Assembly (NCBI RefSeq): GCF_014647895.1
Contig: NZ_BMQB01000005.1
Location: forward strand, 124,001-188,000
Origin: Pilimelia anulata
Lineage (GTDB): Bacteria; Actinomycetota; Actinomycetes; Mycobacteriales; Micromonosporaceae
Reading direction: 5' to 3'
Length of the DNA stretch: 64,000 bases
Position 1 is the stretch's first letter; each line of letters opens with the position of its first letter. The notes below the pieces were generated by a model. The model had not been told where the DNA came from and made no database searches. It worked only from the letters and a program-made list of their open reading frames with translations. Position numbers and translations under genes: made by a program. Positions 1 through 7,009 of the stretch are shown piece by piece.

Positions 1-294
1 GGCCACCAGCGGCTGACCATGGTCAGCGACGAAGACCCGACCCAGCAGTCCCCGGTCGACGCCACCTTCACCGAGGTCGAGGAGAACCGGCTGCTGGTCG
101 GCGTCCAGCGGGTCACCGGCGTACCGGGGCTGGCCGACGGCGACCTGACGCTGCGGGTGGAGTTCCACGACGAGGGCGGCGCGAAGACCCGGGTGGTCAT
201 CCGGCAGGGGCCGTTCACGCCGGAGTTCGAGGAGATGACCCGGCAGGGCTGGACCAGCTCCTTCACCAAGCTGGAGCGGGTCCTGGCCGGCTGA
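1..294 (+). CDS. SRPBCC/AHSA1-like protein, 3' part
   Basis: The reading frame is open from base 1, so the start lies outside the window and only the last 97 residues are visible. The C-terminal pattern GWTSSFTKLERVLAG is typical of the closing helix of SRPBCC proteins of the AHSA1 (activator of Hsp90 ATPase homologue 1-like) group, a hydrophobic-cavity fold of mostly unknown ligand; full members are about 140-160 residues. The strand LTLRVEFHDEGGAKTRVVIRQGPF fits the beta-sheet part of that fold. The methionine codon at 19 is internal. The ligand cannot be told from this fragment. Confidence 0.7.
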   Translation, partial: GHQRLTMVSDEDPTQQSPVDATFTEVEENRLLVGVQRVTGVPGLADGDLTLRVEFHDEGGAKTRVVIRQGPFTPEFEEMTRQGWTSSFTKLERVLAG

Positions 295-300
295 GCCACC

Positions 301-343
301 CGCGCGGGCGCCCCGGACGGAGGAAACCGGGGCCGTCCGCGCG
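301..343. terminator. Hairpin terminator candidate
   Basis: Seven-bp outer stem CGCGCGG (301-307) with CCGCGCG (337-343) and six-bp inner stem CCCCGG (311-316) with CCGGGG (327-332), 7 nt after the stop of the SRPBCC gene. There is no T tract, as usual in high-GC actinomycetes. Confidence 0.5.
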
Positions 344-406
344 GGCGTGCGCCGTGGGCCGGGCCCGGTCGCCGATGATCGGCGTACGGGCAACGGGGGG
401 TGCGGA

Positions 407-1234
407 ATGCGTACGGTCGTGCTGTGGGTCGCCCTGCTCCTGGCCGCCGCGCCGGCCGCGCCCGCGGCGGCGGCCGAGCCGCCGGCGGGCGGGTTCGCCG
501 GGATGGTGGCGCTGCCGGGCTGCTCGGGCGCGGTGGTGCGGTTCCGCGGCGCGCCGCCGGCCCGCCCCGCGCTGGTGCTGACCAACGGGCACTGCGTCGA
601 GACCGGGATGCCGGCCGCCGGCGTGGTGCTCGTCGACCGGCCGAGCCGGCAGCCGGTGACGCTGCTGGCCGCGGACGGGCAGCCGGCGGCGGCGCTGGCC
701 GCGGACCGGCTGCTGTACGCGACGATGACCGGCACCGACGTGGCGCTGTACCGGCTCGGGGTGAGCTACGCCGGGATCCAGCGCCGGTACGGCGTCGCGC
801 CGCTGGTGCTCGCCGAGCGCGGGCCGGCGGCGGGGGCGCCGATCACGATCCCGTCCGGGTTCTGGCGGCTGACGTACCGGTGCGCGGCCGAGGCCACCGT
901 GCCGGTGCTGCGCGAGGCGCAGTGGGTGTGGCGGGACGCGGTCCGGTACAGCGCCGCCTGCGACACCAAGGCCGGCACCTCCGGCTCGCCGATCGTCGAC
1001 GCCAGCGGCGAGGTGGTCGGCGTGAACAACACCGGCAACGAGGGCGGCACCCCGTGCGCGCTGATGAACCCGTGCGAGGTCGGGCCGGACGGGGCGGTCG
1101 CGGTGCTGGCGGGGCGCGGGTACGGGCAGCAGACGGCGGCGTTCACCACCTGCCTGCGCGGCGGCTTCCGGGTGGACCTCACGGTCCCCGGCTGCCGCCT
1201 GCCCCGGCCGTACGGCCCGCACCCGCGCCACTGA
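407..1234 (+). CDS. Secreted trypsin-like serine protease
   Basis: A 275-residue predicted exported protease. The start at 407 places an N-terminal signal peptide (MRTVVLWVALLLAAAPAAPA) directly at the N terminus; the frame is open further upstream, but those residues are not signal-like. The chymotrypsin-fold triad is readable: His62 in TNGHC, Asp111 in GTDVALYRL and Ser192 in GTSGSPIV. The GTSGSP form (rather than GDSGGP) is common in V8/glutamyl-endopeptidase-like members. Cysteines around CEVG, CALMNPC and the C-terminal CRLP suggest disulfides, as expected outside the cell. It is followed by a strong hairpin and a convergent reductase gene. The substrate is unknown. Confidence 0.8.
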   Translation: MRTVVLWVALLLAAAPAAPAAAAEPPAGGFAGMVALPGCSGAVVRFRGAPPARPALVLTNGHCVETGMPAAGVVLVDRPSRQPVTLLAADGQPAAALAADRLLYATMTGTDVALYRLGVSYAGIQRRYGVAPLVLAERGPAAGAPITIPSGFWRLTYRCAAEATVPVLREAQWVWRDAVRYSAACDTKAGTSGSPIVDASGEVVGVNNTGNEGGTPCALMNPCEVGPDGAVAVLAGRGYGQQTAAFTTCLRGGFRVDLTVPGCRLPRPYGPHPRH

Positions 1235-1244
1235 CCCCGCCGCC

Positions 1245-1276
1245 CGCGCCCGGCCGGCCGCGGCCAGCCGGGCGCG
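1245..1276. terminator. Bidirectional hairpin terminator
   Basis: Perfect 10-bp stem CGCGCCCGGC (1245-1254) / GCCGGGCGCG (1267-1276) with a 12-nt loop, between two convergent genes (stops at 1234 and 1304), so it can serve both strands. Confidence 0.6.
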
Positions 1277-1303
1277 ACCGGCGGGCGGGTGCGGCGGGCG
1301 GCG

Positions 1304-1870
1304 TCAGCGGGCGGCGCGGCGGGCGGCCAGGGTGGGGGCCCAGGAGGCCAGTGAGTCCAGTAGCGCGGACAGCGAGTGCTCGGCCCCCTCGGGCGCGGTG
1401 AACACCCCGTCCGCGACGGCCTTGCCGGCCCACGGGATCGAGCACATCTCCGGTACGCAGACGAGCTGCACCGAGGCCAGCACCGGCCGCAGGAGCTGGG
1501 CGGCCCGGGTGCCGGCGGCGATCCCGCCGTAGCTGACCAGGCCGACGGGCTTGTCGGACCACTCGCCGTACAGGTAGTCCAGGGCGTTCTTCAGCGGGGC
1601 GGTGTAGCCGTAGTTGTACTCGGGCAGCACGAAGGCGTACGCGTCGCCGGAGTCGATCCTGGCGCTCCAGTCCTTCGTGTGCTGGTGGGTGTACCGGCGC
1701 AGGCGCGGGTGCGCCGGTTCGTCCATCATCGGAAGGTTCCACTCCGCCAGGTCGACCAGCTCGACGTCGAAGGCACCGTGCGCGCCCGCCCGTTCGGCGA
1801 CCCAGTCGGCGATCGGCCGGCCGATCCGGCCGGGCCGGGTGCTGGCGACGATGATCTGCAAGGTGGTCAT
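1304..1870 (-). CDS. NADPH-dependent FMN reductase family protein
   Basis: A 188-residue flavodoxin-fold reductase. It opens with IIVASTRPGRIGRPIADW, the phosphate-binding loop for FMN of the NADPH-dependent FMN reductase family (PF03358), and has the family hallmark PEYNYGYTAPLKNALDYL, in which the YN-Y region covers the flavin ring and the LKNALD helix is conserved. The start at 1870 is chosen because it opens directly on the first beta strand (MTTLQIIVAS); a GAGAGGG stretch lies upstream. Members reduce FMN, quinones or azo dyes with NAD(P)H in the cytoplasm; the physiological acceptor here is not evident from neighbours. Confidence 0.85.
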   Translation of the reverse strand: MTTLQIIVASTRPGRIGRPIADWVAERAGAHGAFDVELVDLAEWNLPMMDEPAHPRLRRYTHQHTKDWSARIDSGDAYAFVLPEYNYGYTAPLKNALDYLYGEWSDKPVGLVSYGGIAAGTRAAQLLRPVLASVQLVCVPEMCSIPWAGKAVADGVFTAPEGAEHSLSALLDSLASWAPTLAARRAAR

Positions 1871-1933
1871 GGAACCCCATCCCTCTCGGCAACCGCCCAC
1901 GGATGGGCGCTGGGCGCGGCGGGCTGCCGGCCC

Positions 1934-1939
1934 TACACT
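1934..1939 (+). promoter_or_regulatory. -10 element TACACT, leaderless start
   Basis: TACACT lies 7 nt before the GTG at 1947 with no ribosome-binding site between them, so transcription would begin at or next to the start codon. Confidence 0.5.
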
Positions 1940-1946
1940 CGGAACC

Positions 1947-3038
1947 GTGGCTGACCAGGACAAACGCGCCCCCGACGACGCGCTGGACCCGTCGGCCGCG
2001 GCCGCATCGACGACCGTACCCGCCCCCGCATCGACGGCCGTTCCCCCGCCCGTCCCCGCGGTCGCGGCGGCCCCGATCGCGGGCCCGCCCGGCACCGCGC
2101 CGGCGGCGGCCACCGAGGCGGCCGTGCCGCCGCAGCCCCGGCCGGCGGCGGACCCCGGACCGGCCCCCGGGGCGCCGGCGCCCCGGGGGCGGTGGTCGGT
2201 GCGGAGCTGGCGGCCGTGGGCGGCCGGGCTGGCCGTCCTGGCCGCGGCGGCGGTCGGCGCCGCCGCGCTCCTGCACCGTACCGGCGCGCCCGTGGCCGTG
2301 CCCACGCCCGCCGACCCGCCGCGTGTCGTCGTCGCCACCCGCGGGGCCGTACCGCGGGCCGCGCCGCCCGGGCCGAACCTGCCGACGATCACCTACCTCG
2401 GCCGGCTGCCGAAGGGCCTGCCCGCCGACCCGGCGCCGATGAGCGCGGCCCTGCTGACGACGGTCGTGCACCCGGAGCGGACGCTGCCGGTGTACGACAG
2501 GCCCGGCGGGAAGGCCGTGGTGTTCCTGCCGGAGAAGATCCACAACGTGCCGGTGTACGCGCCGCTGGTCCGGGAGCGGACCGGCTGGATCGCCGTCCTG
2601 CTGCCCTCCGGCAACCGGACGATGGGCTGGCTGCCGCCCGGCGGGTGGAGCCGGGCGAGCGTCCGGGACCAGGTGGTGATCCGGCGGAGGGCGCACACGC
2701 TGACCTGGCTGCGCGACGGCGAGCGGCGCGGGAGCTGGACGGTCAGCGTCGGCTCGAACACCTCGCCGACGCCGCTGGGCCGGTCGTTCGTGTTCGGCCG
2801 GTCGAGCCTGTCCGGCGAGGTGTACGCGGGGCTGGACGTGCTGGCGCTCGGCGCGGTCCCGGACGACCCCGACTCGGTGCCGGCCGGGCTGCGCGGCGCG
2901 CACATCGGCATCCACAGCTGGTACCGGGACACCTTCGGCGGGAACACCTCCGACGGCTGCGTGCAGGTCCCGCCGGCCGGGCACAAGCTGCTGTTGGCAA
3001 ATCTGACCAAGGGCAGCGGGGTGCTTGTCCTGCCATAA
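1947..3038 (+). CDS. L,D-transpeptidase family protein (YkuD-like)
   Basis: A 363-residue membrane-anchored protein. Residues 1-85 are Ala/Pro-rich and disordered, residues about 90-106 form one membrane segment (WAAGLAVLAAAAVGAAALL), and a C-terminal YkuD catalytic domain follows. The active-site region reads HIGIHSWYRD then TSDGCVQVP, giving His323 and catalytic Cys338. The usual SHGC is SDGC here. Family members crosslink peptidoglycan through 3-3 meso-DAP bonds outside the membrane. The GTG start at 1947 sits 7 nt after TACACT. Its divergent neighbour is the FMN reductase, with about 76 nt between the starts. Confidence 0.8.
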   Translation: MADQDKRAPDDALDPSAAAASTTVPAPASTAVPPPVPAVAAAPIAGPPGTAPAAATEAAVPPQPRPAADPGPAPGAPAPRGRWSVRSWRPWAAGLAVLAAAAVGAAALLHRTGAPVAVPTPADPPRVVVATRGAVPRAAPPGPNLPTITYLGRLPKGLPADPAPMSAALLTTVVHPERTLPVYDRPGGKAVVFLPEKIHNVPVYAPLVRERTGWIAVLLPSGNRTMGWLPPGGWSRASVRDQVVIRRRAHTLTWLRDGERRGSWTVSVGSNTSPTPLGRSFVFGRSSLSGEVYAGLDVLALGAVPDDPDSVPAGLRGAHIGIHSWYRDTFGGNTSDGCVQVPPAGHKLLLANLTKGSGVLVLP

Positions 3039-3150
3039 CGGCAAGCGCGAAATTCCTCCGCCGAACGGACGAGGCCGGACACCCGAACGTTCGTTACGGT
3101 CACCTCGTTGTGCACGCTTTTCCTCCATTGGGGAGCGTGTCAGTCCAACG

Positions 3151-3156
3151 AGGAGG
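3151..3156 (+). promoter_or_regulatory. Ribosome-binding site deciding a TTG start
   Basis: AGGAGG 6 nt before TTG 3163. It decides for the TTG start over in-frame codons further upstream, such as GTG 3137. Confidence 0.75.
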
Positions 3157-3162
3157 ACCCCT

Positions 3163-4662
3163 TTGCGACGCGCGCTCACGGCGGCCCTGGCCGCCGTACT
3201 CACGCTGCCGCTCGCCACTCCGGTGCAGGCCACCCCACCCGCGGCGGGCCCCGGCGCCGCGGGGATCGGCGACAGCTACTTTCCGCTGTACGGAAACGGC
3301 GGCTACGACGCCGCCCACTACGACATCCGGCTCCGCTACTACCCCGAGTCGGGCCGGCTGACCGGCGTGACGACGGTGCTGGCGACGGCCACCCAGGACC
3401 TCAACCGGTTCAACCTGGACTTCGCGCTCGACGTGCAGTCGGTGCGGGTCAACGAGCGCCCGGCGACGTTCGTCCGGGAGCAGGGCCGGGAGCTGGTGAT
3501 CACGCCGGCCCGCGAGATCAGGTCGGGTGAGCGGCTGAACGTCGTCGTCACGTACGACGACAAGCCCGGCAGCAAGGTCGTCGACGGCTTCACCGGCTGG
3601 CGGACGACCAAGGACGGCGTCACCATGCTCGGCGAGCCCGAGGCGGCGCTGTGGTGGTTCCCGAGCAACGACCACCCCACGGACAAGGCGACGTTCGACG
3701 TCTCGGTGCTGGTACCGGAGAAGCTCGCCGCCCTCAGCAACGGCATCCAGGCCGGCGGCGACCCGACCCAGCCCATCGCCGGCTGGAAGCGGTGGAACTG
3801 GCGGAACAGCCTGCCGACCGCTACCTACCTGCAGTTCCTCATGATCGGCGACTACGAGATCCAGAAGGAGGACCTCGACGGCGTCCCGCTGCTGAACGCG
3901 TACCACCGCGGGCTCGGCGCCGCCCTGCCGGCGGCGAAGGCCAGCATCGGCCGGACGGCGGAGATCGTCGAGTGGCAGTCGGGGGTGCTCGGGCCGTACC
4001 CGTTCGCCACCCTCGGCGGGATCGCCGGGCCGCCGGACGGCTTCACCTCGGCGCTGGAGGTGCAGGGGCGGCCGTACTACGGTCCGGGCTTCTGGGCCCG
4101 CGGCAGCAACACGTCGGTGGTCGTGCACGAGCTGGCGCACCAGTGGTTCGGCGACTCGGTCTCGGTCAAGGACTGGCGGCACATCTGGCTGAACGAGGGC
4201 TTCGCCCGGTACCTGGAGTGGCTGTGGTCGGAGCGCAACGGCGACGGCACGGCGCAGGAGCTGGCCGACTACGCGTACGCCAGGGAGCCGGCGGACTCGG
4301 CGTTCTGGCAGGTCCTGCCCGGTGACCCGGGCGCGGACGACCTGTTCCACGGCGCGGTGTACAACCGCGGCGGCATCGCCGTGCACCAGGTGCGGCTGGC
4401 GATGGGCGACGCGGCGTTCTTCCGGTTCCTGCGCGACTGGCAGCAGAGCAACAAGTACGGCGTCGGCACCGTCGAGGAGTTCCAGCGCGGGGCCAGCCTG
4501 TACGCCGGCAAGGACCTGACGCCGGTGTTCCGGACCTGGCTGTTCACCAGGGGCAAGCCGGCCGCGCCGGCGGGCCTGCGGACCGGCGTGGTGGCCGAGC
4601 CGCGGAGCTGGCAGCGGATCGCCGAGGCGGAGCGCCAGCTCCACCAGGGGCACGCGCACTGA
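3163..4662 (+). CDS. Secreted M1 family metallopeptidase
   Basis: A 499-residue exported zinc aminopeptidase-like protein. The TTG start at 3163 is chosen because AGGAGG (3151-3156) lies 6 nt before it and a signal peptide begins at once (LRRALTAALAAVLTLPLATPVQA). The zinc site is complete: His322-Glu323-x-x-His326 in VVHELAHQWFGD and Glu345 in WLNEGFARYLEW (HEXXH-x18-E). The substrate-binding GAMEN motif of classical M1 enzymes appears as a divergent SALEVQ. It is shorter than cytosolic PepN (about 860 residues), lacking the C-terminal helical domain, as usual for secreted actinobacterial M1 enzymes. Likely role: extracellular peptide degradation. Confidence 0.88.
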   Translation: MRRALTAALAAVLTLPLATPVQATPPAAGPGAAGIGDSYFPLYGNGGYDAAHYDIRLRYYPESGRLTGVTTVLATATQDLNRFNLDFALDVQSVRVNERPATFVREQGRELVITPAREIRSGERLNVVVTYDDKPGSKVVDGFTGWRTTKDGVTMLGEPEAALWWFPSNDHPTDKATFDVSVLVPEKLAALSNGIQAGGDPTQPIAGWKRWNWRNSLPTATYLQFLMIGDYEIQKEDLDGVPLLNAYHRGLGAALPAAKASIGRTAEIVEWQSGVLGPYPFATLGGIAGPPDGFTSALEVQGRPYYGPGFWARGSNTSVVVHELAHQWFGDSVSVKDWRHIWLNEGFARYLEWLWSERNGDGTAQELADYAYAREPADSAFWQVLPGDPGADDLFHGAVYNRGGIAVHQVRLAMGDAAFFRFLRDWQQSNKYGVGTVEEFQRGASLYAGKDLTPVFRTWLFTRGKPAAPAGLRTGVVAEPRSWQRIAEAERQLHQGHAH

Positions 4663-4667
4663 CCCCC

Positions 4668-4712
4668 GCGGCGGCGCCGGTCCCGGGCTCTCGGCCCGGC
4701 CGGCGCCGCCGC
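4668..4712. terminator. Bidirectional hairpin terminator
   Basis: Perfect 13-bp stem (4668-4680 with 4700-4712; arm GCGGCGGCGCCGG) enclosing a second 5-bp stem CCGGG/CCCGG. It sits between the convergent M1 peptidase and mscL genes. Confidence 0.65.
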
Positions 4713-4725
4713 CGGGCGGCCGCGG

Positions 4726-5121
4726 TCAGCGGCCCGAGCGCAGGGCGTCGCGGATGTCGGTGAGTAGGAGGACCTCCTCGCTGGGGGCCTCGGGCTCGGG
4801 CTCCTCGCCGCGCTTGCGCCGCTCGGCGAGCTTGTTCAGCGGCATGACCACGAGGAAGTACAGCGCCGCGGCGGTGAGGAAGAACGAGATCGTCGCGTTG
4901 ATGAAGGCGACGTAGTCGAACGCGACACCGCGGACGGTCCAGGGCTTGCCCTCGATCTTGTCCTTGTTCAGGACCACGACCGTCAGCAACCGGATCAGCG
5001 GCTCCAGGAACGACTTGGTGAGGGCGTTGATCAGTCCGGTGAACGCCGCGCCGATGACGACGCCGACCGCCAGGTCGACGACGTTGCCGCGCATGATGAA
5101 CTCTTTGAAACCCTTGATCAT
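4726..5121 (-). CDS. mscL: Large-conductance mechanosensitive channel MscL
   Basis: A 131-residue protein with the diagnostic MscL N terminus MIKGFKEFIMRGNVVDLAVG, a first membrane helix with VVIGAAFTGLINALTKSFLEPL, a periplasmic loop and a second helix TISFFLTAAALYFLVVMPLNKL, ending in a charged cytoplasmic helix EEVLLLTDIRDALRS. The length matches the family (130-150). It forms a homopentameric pore that opens under membrane tension and releases solutes on hypo-osmotic shock. It is followed by a STAS gene on the same strand, but the 52-nt gap leaves co-transcription open. Confidence 0.95.
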   Translation of the reverse strand: MIKGFKEFIMRGNVVDLAVGVVIGAAFTGLINALTKSFLEPLIRLLTVVVLNKDKIEGKPWTVRGVAFDYVAFINATISFFLTAAALYFLVVMPLNKLAERRKRGEEPEPEAPSEEVLLLTDIRDALRSGR

Positions 5122-5173
5122 GCGTACAGGCTAGGGGTCCCGGTCGCCCGGCGGAACGCCCCCCGCAGCGGGA

Positions 5174-5515
5174 TCAGGCCCCGGCGGCGAGCGCCTCGTC
5201 CACGGTCGGGTACGTCGGCAGCACCTCGTGCAGCCCGCTGACCTCGAGGATCCGCTGCACCCCGCGCTGCGGCGCCGCCAGCCGGATGTCGCCGCCGGCC
5301 GCCTCGCAGGCGTTCTTCGCCCGGACGAACACGGACAGGCCGGTCGAATCGCAGAACGACGTCCCGCCCAGGTCGAACACCAGCCGGCTCGTACCGCCGT
5401 CCACCAGGCCGGTCACGGCCTCCTGAAGCTGGGGCGCGGTGGCCATGTCCAGCTCGCCCGCCACCGCGATCACCGCGGCGTCCTGCTCCACCCGGGACTC
5501 CACTGTCAATGACAT
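5174..5515 (-). CDS. STAS-domain anti-sigma factor antagonist
   Basis: A 113-residue single-domain STAS protein. The core FDLGGTSFCDSTGLSVFV contains the serine (in CDSTG) that SpoIIAA/RsbV-type antagonists present for phosphorylation by a partner-switching kinase. When unphosphorylated it would sequester an anti-sigma factor and free a stress-type sigma factor. The ATG at 5515 is supported by AGGTGG 4-5 nt upstream; an in-frame start further up adds a Gly/Pro-rich stretch that is not part of the fold. No kinase or sigma factor is adjacent, so the partner is unknown. A second closely similar protein is encoded at 11677-11997. Confidence 0.85.
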   Translation of the reverse strand: MSLTVESRVEQDAAVIAVAGELDMATAPQLQEAVTGLVDGGTSRLVFDLGGTSFCDSTGLSVFVRAKNACEAAGGDIRLAAPQRGVQRILEVSGLHEVLPTYPTVDEALAAGA

Positions 5516-5626
5516 CGGTCCACCTCCCAGCCCAGAACCTACTCCACCCGCCGTGATGGGCGGGCGCGGTCGGCACTTGTCCACGCGCACGGTCTTCCCG
5601 GCGTCACCCTACCGCCTTGACCCGGG

Positions 5627-5645
5627 CTATTCACCCGATGAATAG
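5627..5645. promoter_or_regulatory. Inverted-repeat operator candidate for PadR
   Basis: CTATTCA (5627-5633), 5-nt spacer CCCGA, TGAATAG (5639-5645): a perfect 7-5-7 inverted repeat ending 7 nt before the ATG at 5653. The position over the expected promoter/start and the AT-rich arms in a GC-rich setting fit autorepression by the PadR protein encoded next. Confidence 0.55.
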
Positions 5646-5652
5646 TCGACCC

Positions 5653-6210
5653 ATGTCCACGCCGCACGTCCTGCTGGGCCTGCTCGCGACCGGCCCGGCG
5701 CACGGGTACGACCTCAAGCGGGCGTACGACGCCCGGCTGCCCCGGACCAGGCCCCTCGCGTACGGGCAGGTCTATGCCACCCTCGGCCGGCTCACCCGGG
5801 ACGGCCTGGTCCGGGCCGCCGGCACCGGGCGGGGGGCCGGGCCGGAGCGCACCACGTACGCCGTCACCGACGCCGGCCGGGCCGCGCTCGCCGCGTGGCT
5901 GGACGACGTCGAGCCGCCGGCCCCGTACGCCGCCGGGGCACTGCTGGCCCGGGTCGTCGTGGCGCTGCTCACCACCGACCCGGCCCGGGCCCGCGCCCAC
6001 CTGGGGCGGCAGCGGGCCGCGCACAGCGCCCGGCTCCGCGAGCTGACCGCCCGCCGGGGCGACCCGGCGACGGGGCCGGGGGAGCGGATGGCCGTCGACC
6101 ACGCCATCCTCCACCTGGACGCGGACCTGCGCTGGATCCAGCACACGACGGCCCACCTCGCCGACCTCGCCGCCGAGATGAACCCCGAACGCGTCGGCGG
6201 GGAGGGGTAG
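5653..6210 (+). CDS. PadR family transcriptional regulator
   Basis: A 185-residue regulator with the PadR winged-helix start STPHVLLGLLATGPAHGYDLKRAYD, the recognition wing SQ-type segment YGQVYATLGRLTRDGLVRA and C-terminal dimerisation helices (Vir_C domain) from about residue 85. PadR proteins are mostly ligand-sensing repressors that bind dyad operators and often control their own gene; a perfect dyad lies right upstream. ATG 5653 is preferred because the domain begins there, although ATG 5638 (inside the dyad) and an upstream codon are in frame. No transporter or enzyme target is adjacent, so the inducer is unknown. Confidence 0.85.
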   Translation: MSTPHVLLGLLATGPAHGYDLKRAYDARLPRTRPLAYGQVYATLGRLTRDGLVRAAGTGRGAGPERTTYAVTDAGRAALAAWLDDVEPPAPYAAGALLARVVVALLTTDPARARAHLGRQRAAHSARLRELTARRGDPATGPGERMAVDHAILHLDADLRWIQHTTAHLADLAAEMNPERVGGEG

Positions 6211-6545
6211 CGGTGGCTACGACCATCGGGGAATTGCCTGGTCGCTGCCCGTTGGGGACGCCGCCCGGCCCGGCTCCGGCCGGCGGCGGTCGCGGATGGA
6301 CGGTGGTCGACGTCCGGGTGTATCACCGGAGAGTTCGGGATGTGATGACGATCAGGGGATTTACCTGGCAGGGGCGTGTGCCGTAACGTTGTGAATACCT
6401 ACCAACTCCGGGGAGTTACTCCACCGCCCCTGAAGAGTCGCTGAGCCTGGCCGCGCTTGGTGAACGGGAACCGCAGCGAGGGTGCTGCGGGCACCGCGAG
6501 GCAGTGAGCTGACGTACCCGGCGTGAGGTCCGGGGGGTGATGGTA
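6211..6545. other. Intergenic region with dyad repeats
   Basis: About 335 nt without a credible gene between padR and the next STAS gene. The visible structure is AACTCC-GG-GGAGTT (6404-6417) running into GGAGT-T-ACTCC (6412-6422), so ACTCC/GGAGT boxes alternate three times. These may be operator sites for the downstream gene. The remainder shows nothing I can name. Confidence 0.5.
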
Positions 6546-6866
6546 ATGGCAGTCCTCACCGTGATCCGATTGAGCGAGGCGGCGCTGATCTGGGCCGACC
6601 GTCCACTGGGTGCCGCTGTGAGCCGGCAGCTCGATACCGCGCTGCAGAACCTGCTCGACGAGGGCGTCTCGCCCTTGGTCATCGACCTCGTCCGCGTGAC
6701 GGCGATCGACACCGCCGTGGTCGAGGTACTCGCCCAGGCCGCCGAGGATGCCGGCCAACTCGACCTGGCGCTGCACCTGCGCCTGCCGGGGGGCCGCCGC
6801 GCGGTCGTCCGGGACGAGGTGGAACTCCGTCACGCCATCTCCCAGGCCTATCCCCGCGCCGCCTGA
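6546..6866 (+). CDS. Divergent STAS-domain protein
   Basis: A 106-residue protein with STAS topology: a first strand LTVIRLSEAALIWADRPL, a helix with SRQLDTALQNLLDEG, and the central strand PLVIDLVRVTAIDTAVVEVL. Where antagonists carry the phosphorylatable serine (DSxG) it reads AIDTAVV, so a threonine or loss of regulation is possible. Three start codons are in frame (GTG 6537, ATG 6540, ATG 6546); 6546 is preferred because GGGGGGTG lies about 6 nt before it. It probably belongs to anti-sigma/antagonist networks, but could be a scaffold-type STAS protein. Confidence 0.65.
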   Translation: MAVLTVIRLSEAALIWADRPLGAAVSRQLDTALQNLLDEGVSPLVIDLVRVTAIDTAVVEVLAQAAEDAGQLDLALHLRLPGGRRAVVRDEVELRHAISQAYPRAA

Positions 6867-6923
6867 CCCACCCCACCCACCACGCCGGGAGGTGGGAGGG
6901 GGAGGCGCGGCGCGCCGACCGGT

Positions 6924-6978
6924 CAACAAGGGGTGGGGTACCGAATCAGGCCCTTATTCGGTACCCCACCCCTTGTTG
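6924..6978. repeat. Perfect 23-bp inverted repeat (terminator or mobile remnant)
   Basis: Arm 6924-6946 (begins CAACAAGGGGTGGGGTACCG) and its exact reverse complement 6956-6978, separated by the 9-nt loop CAGGCCCTT. U-G pairing could extend it two more positions. It lies 57 nt after the STAS stop and 31 nt before the DUF559 start, so it may terminate the STAS transcript, but 23/23 pairing is far beyond the other terminators in this window. Confidence 0.7.
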
Positions 6979-7009
6979 GTCTTGGCGGTCGCGCGGGGAT
7001 GTCGGAAAG

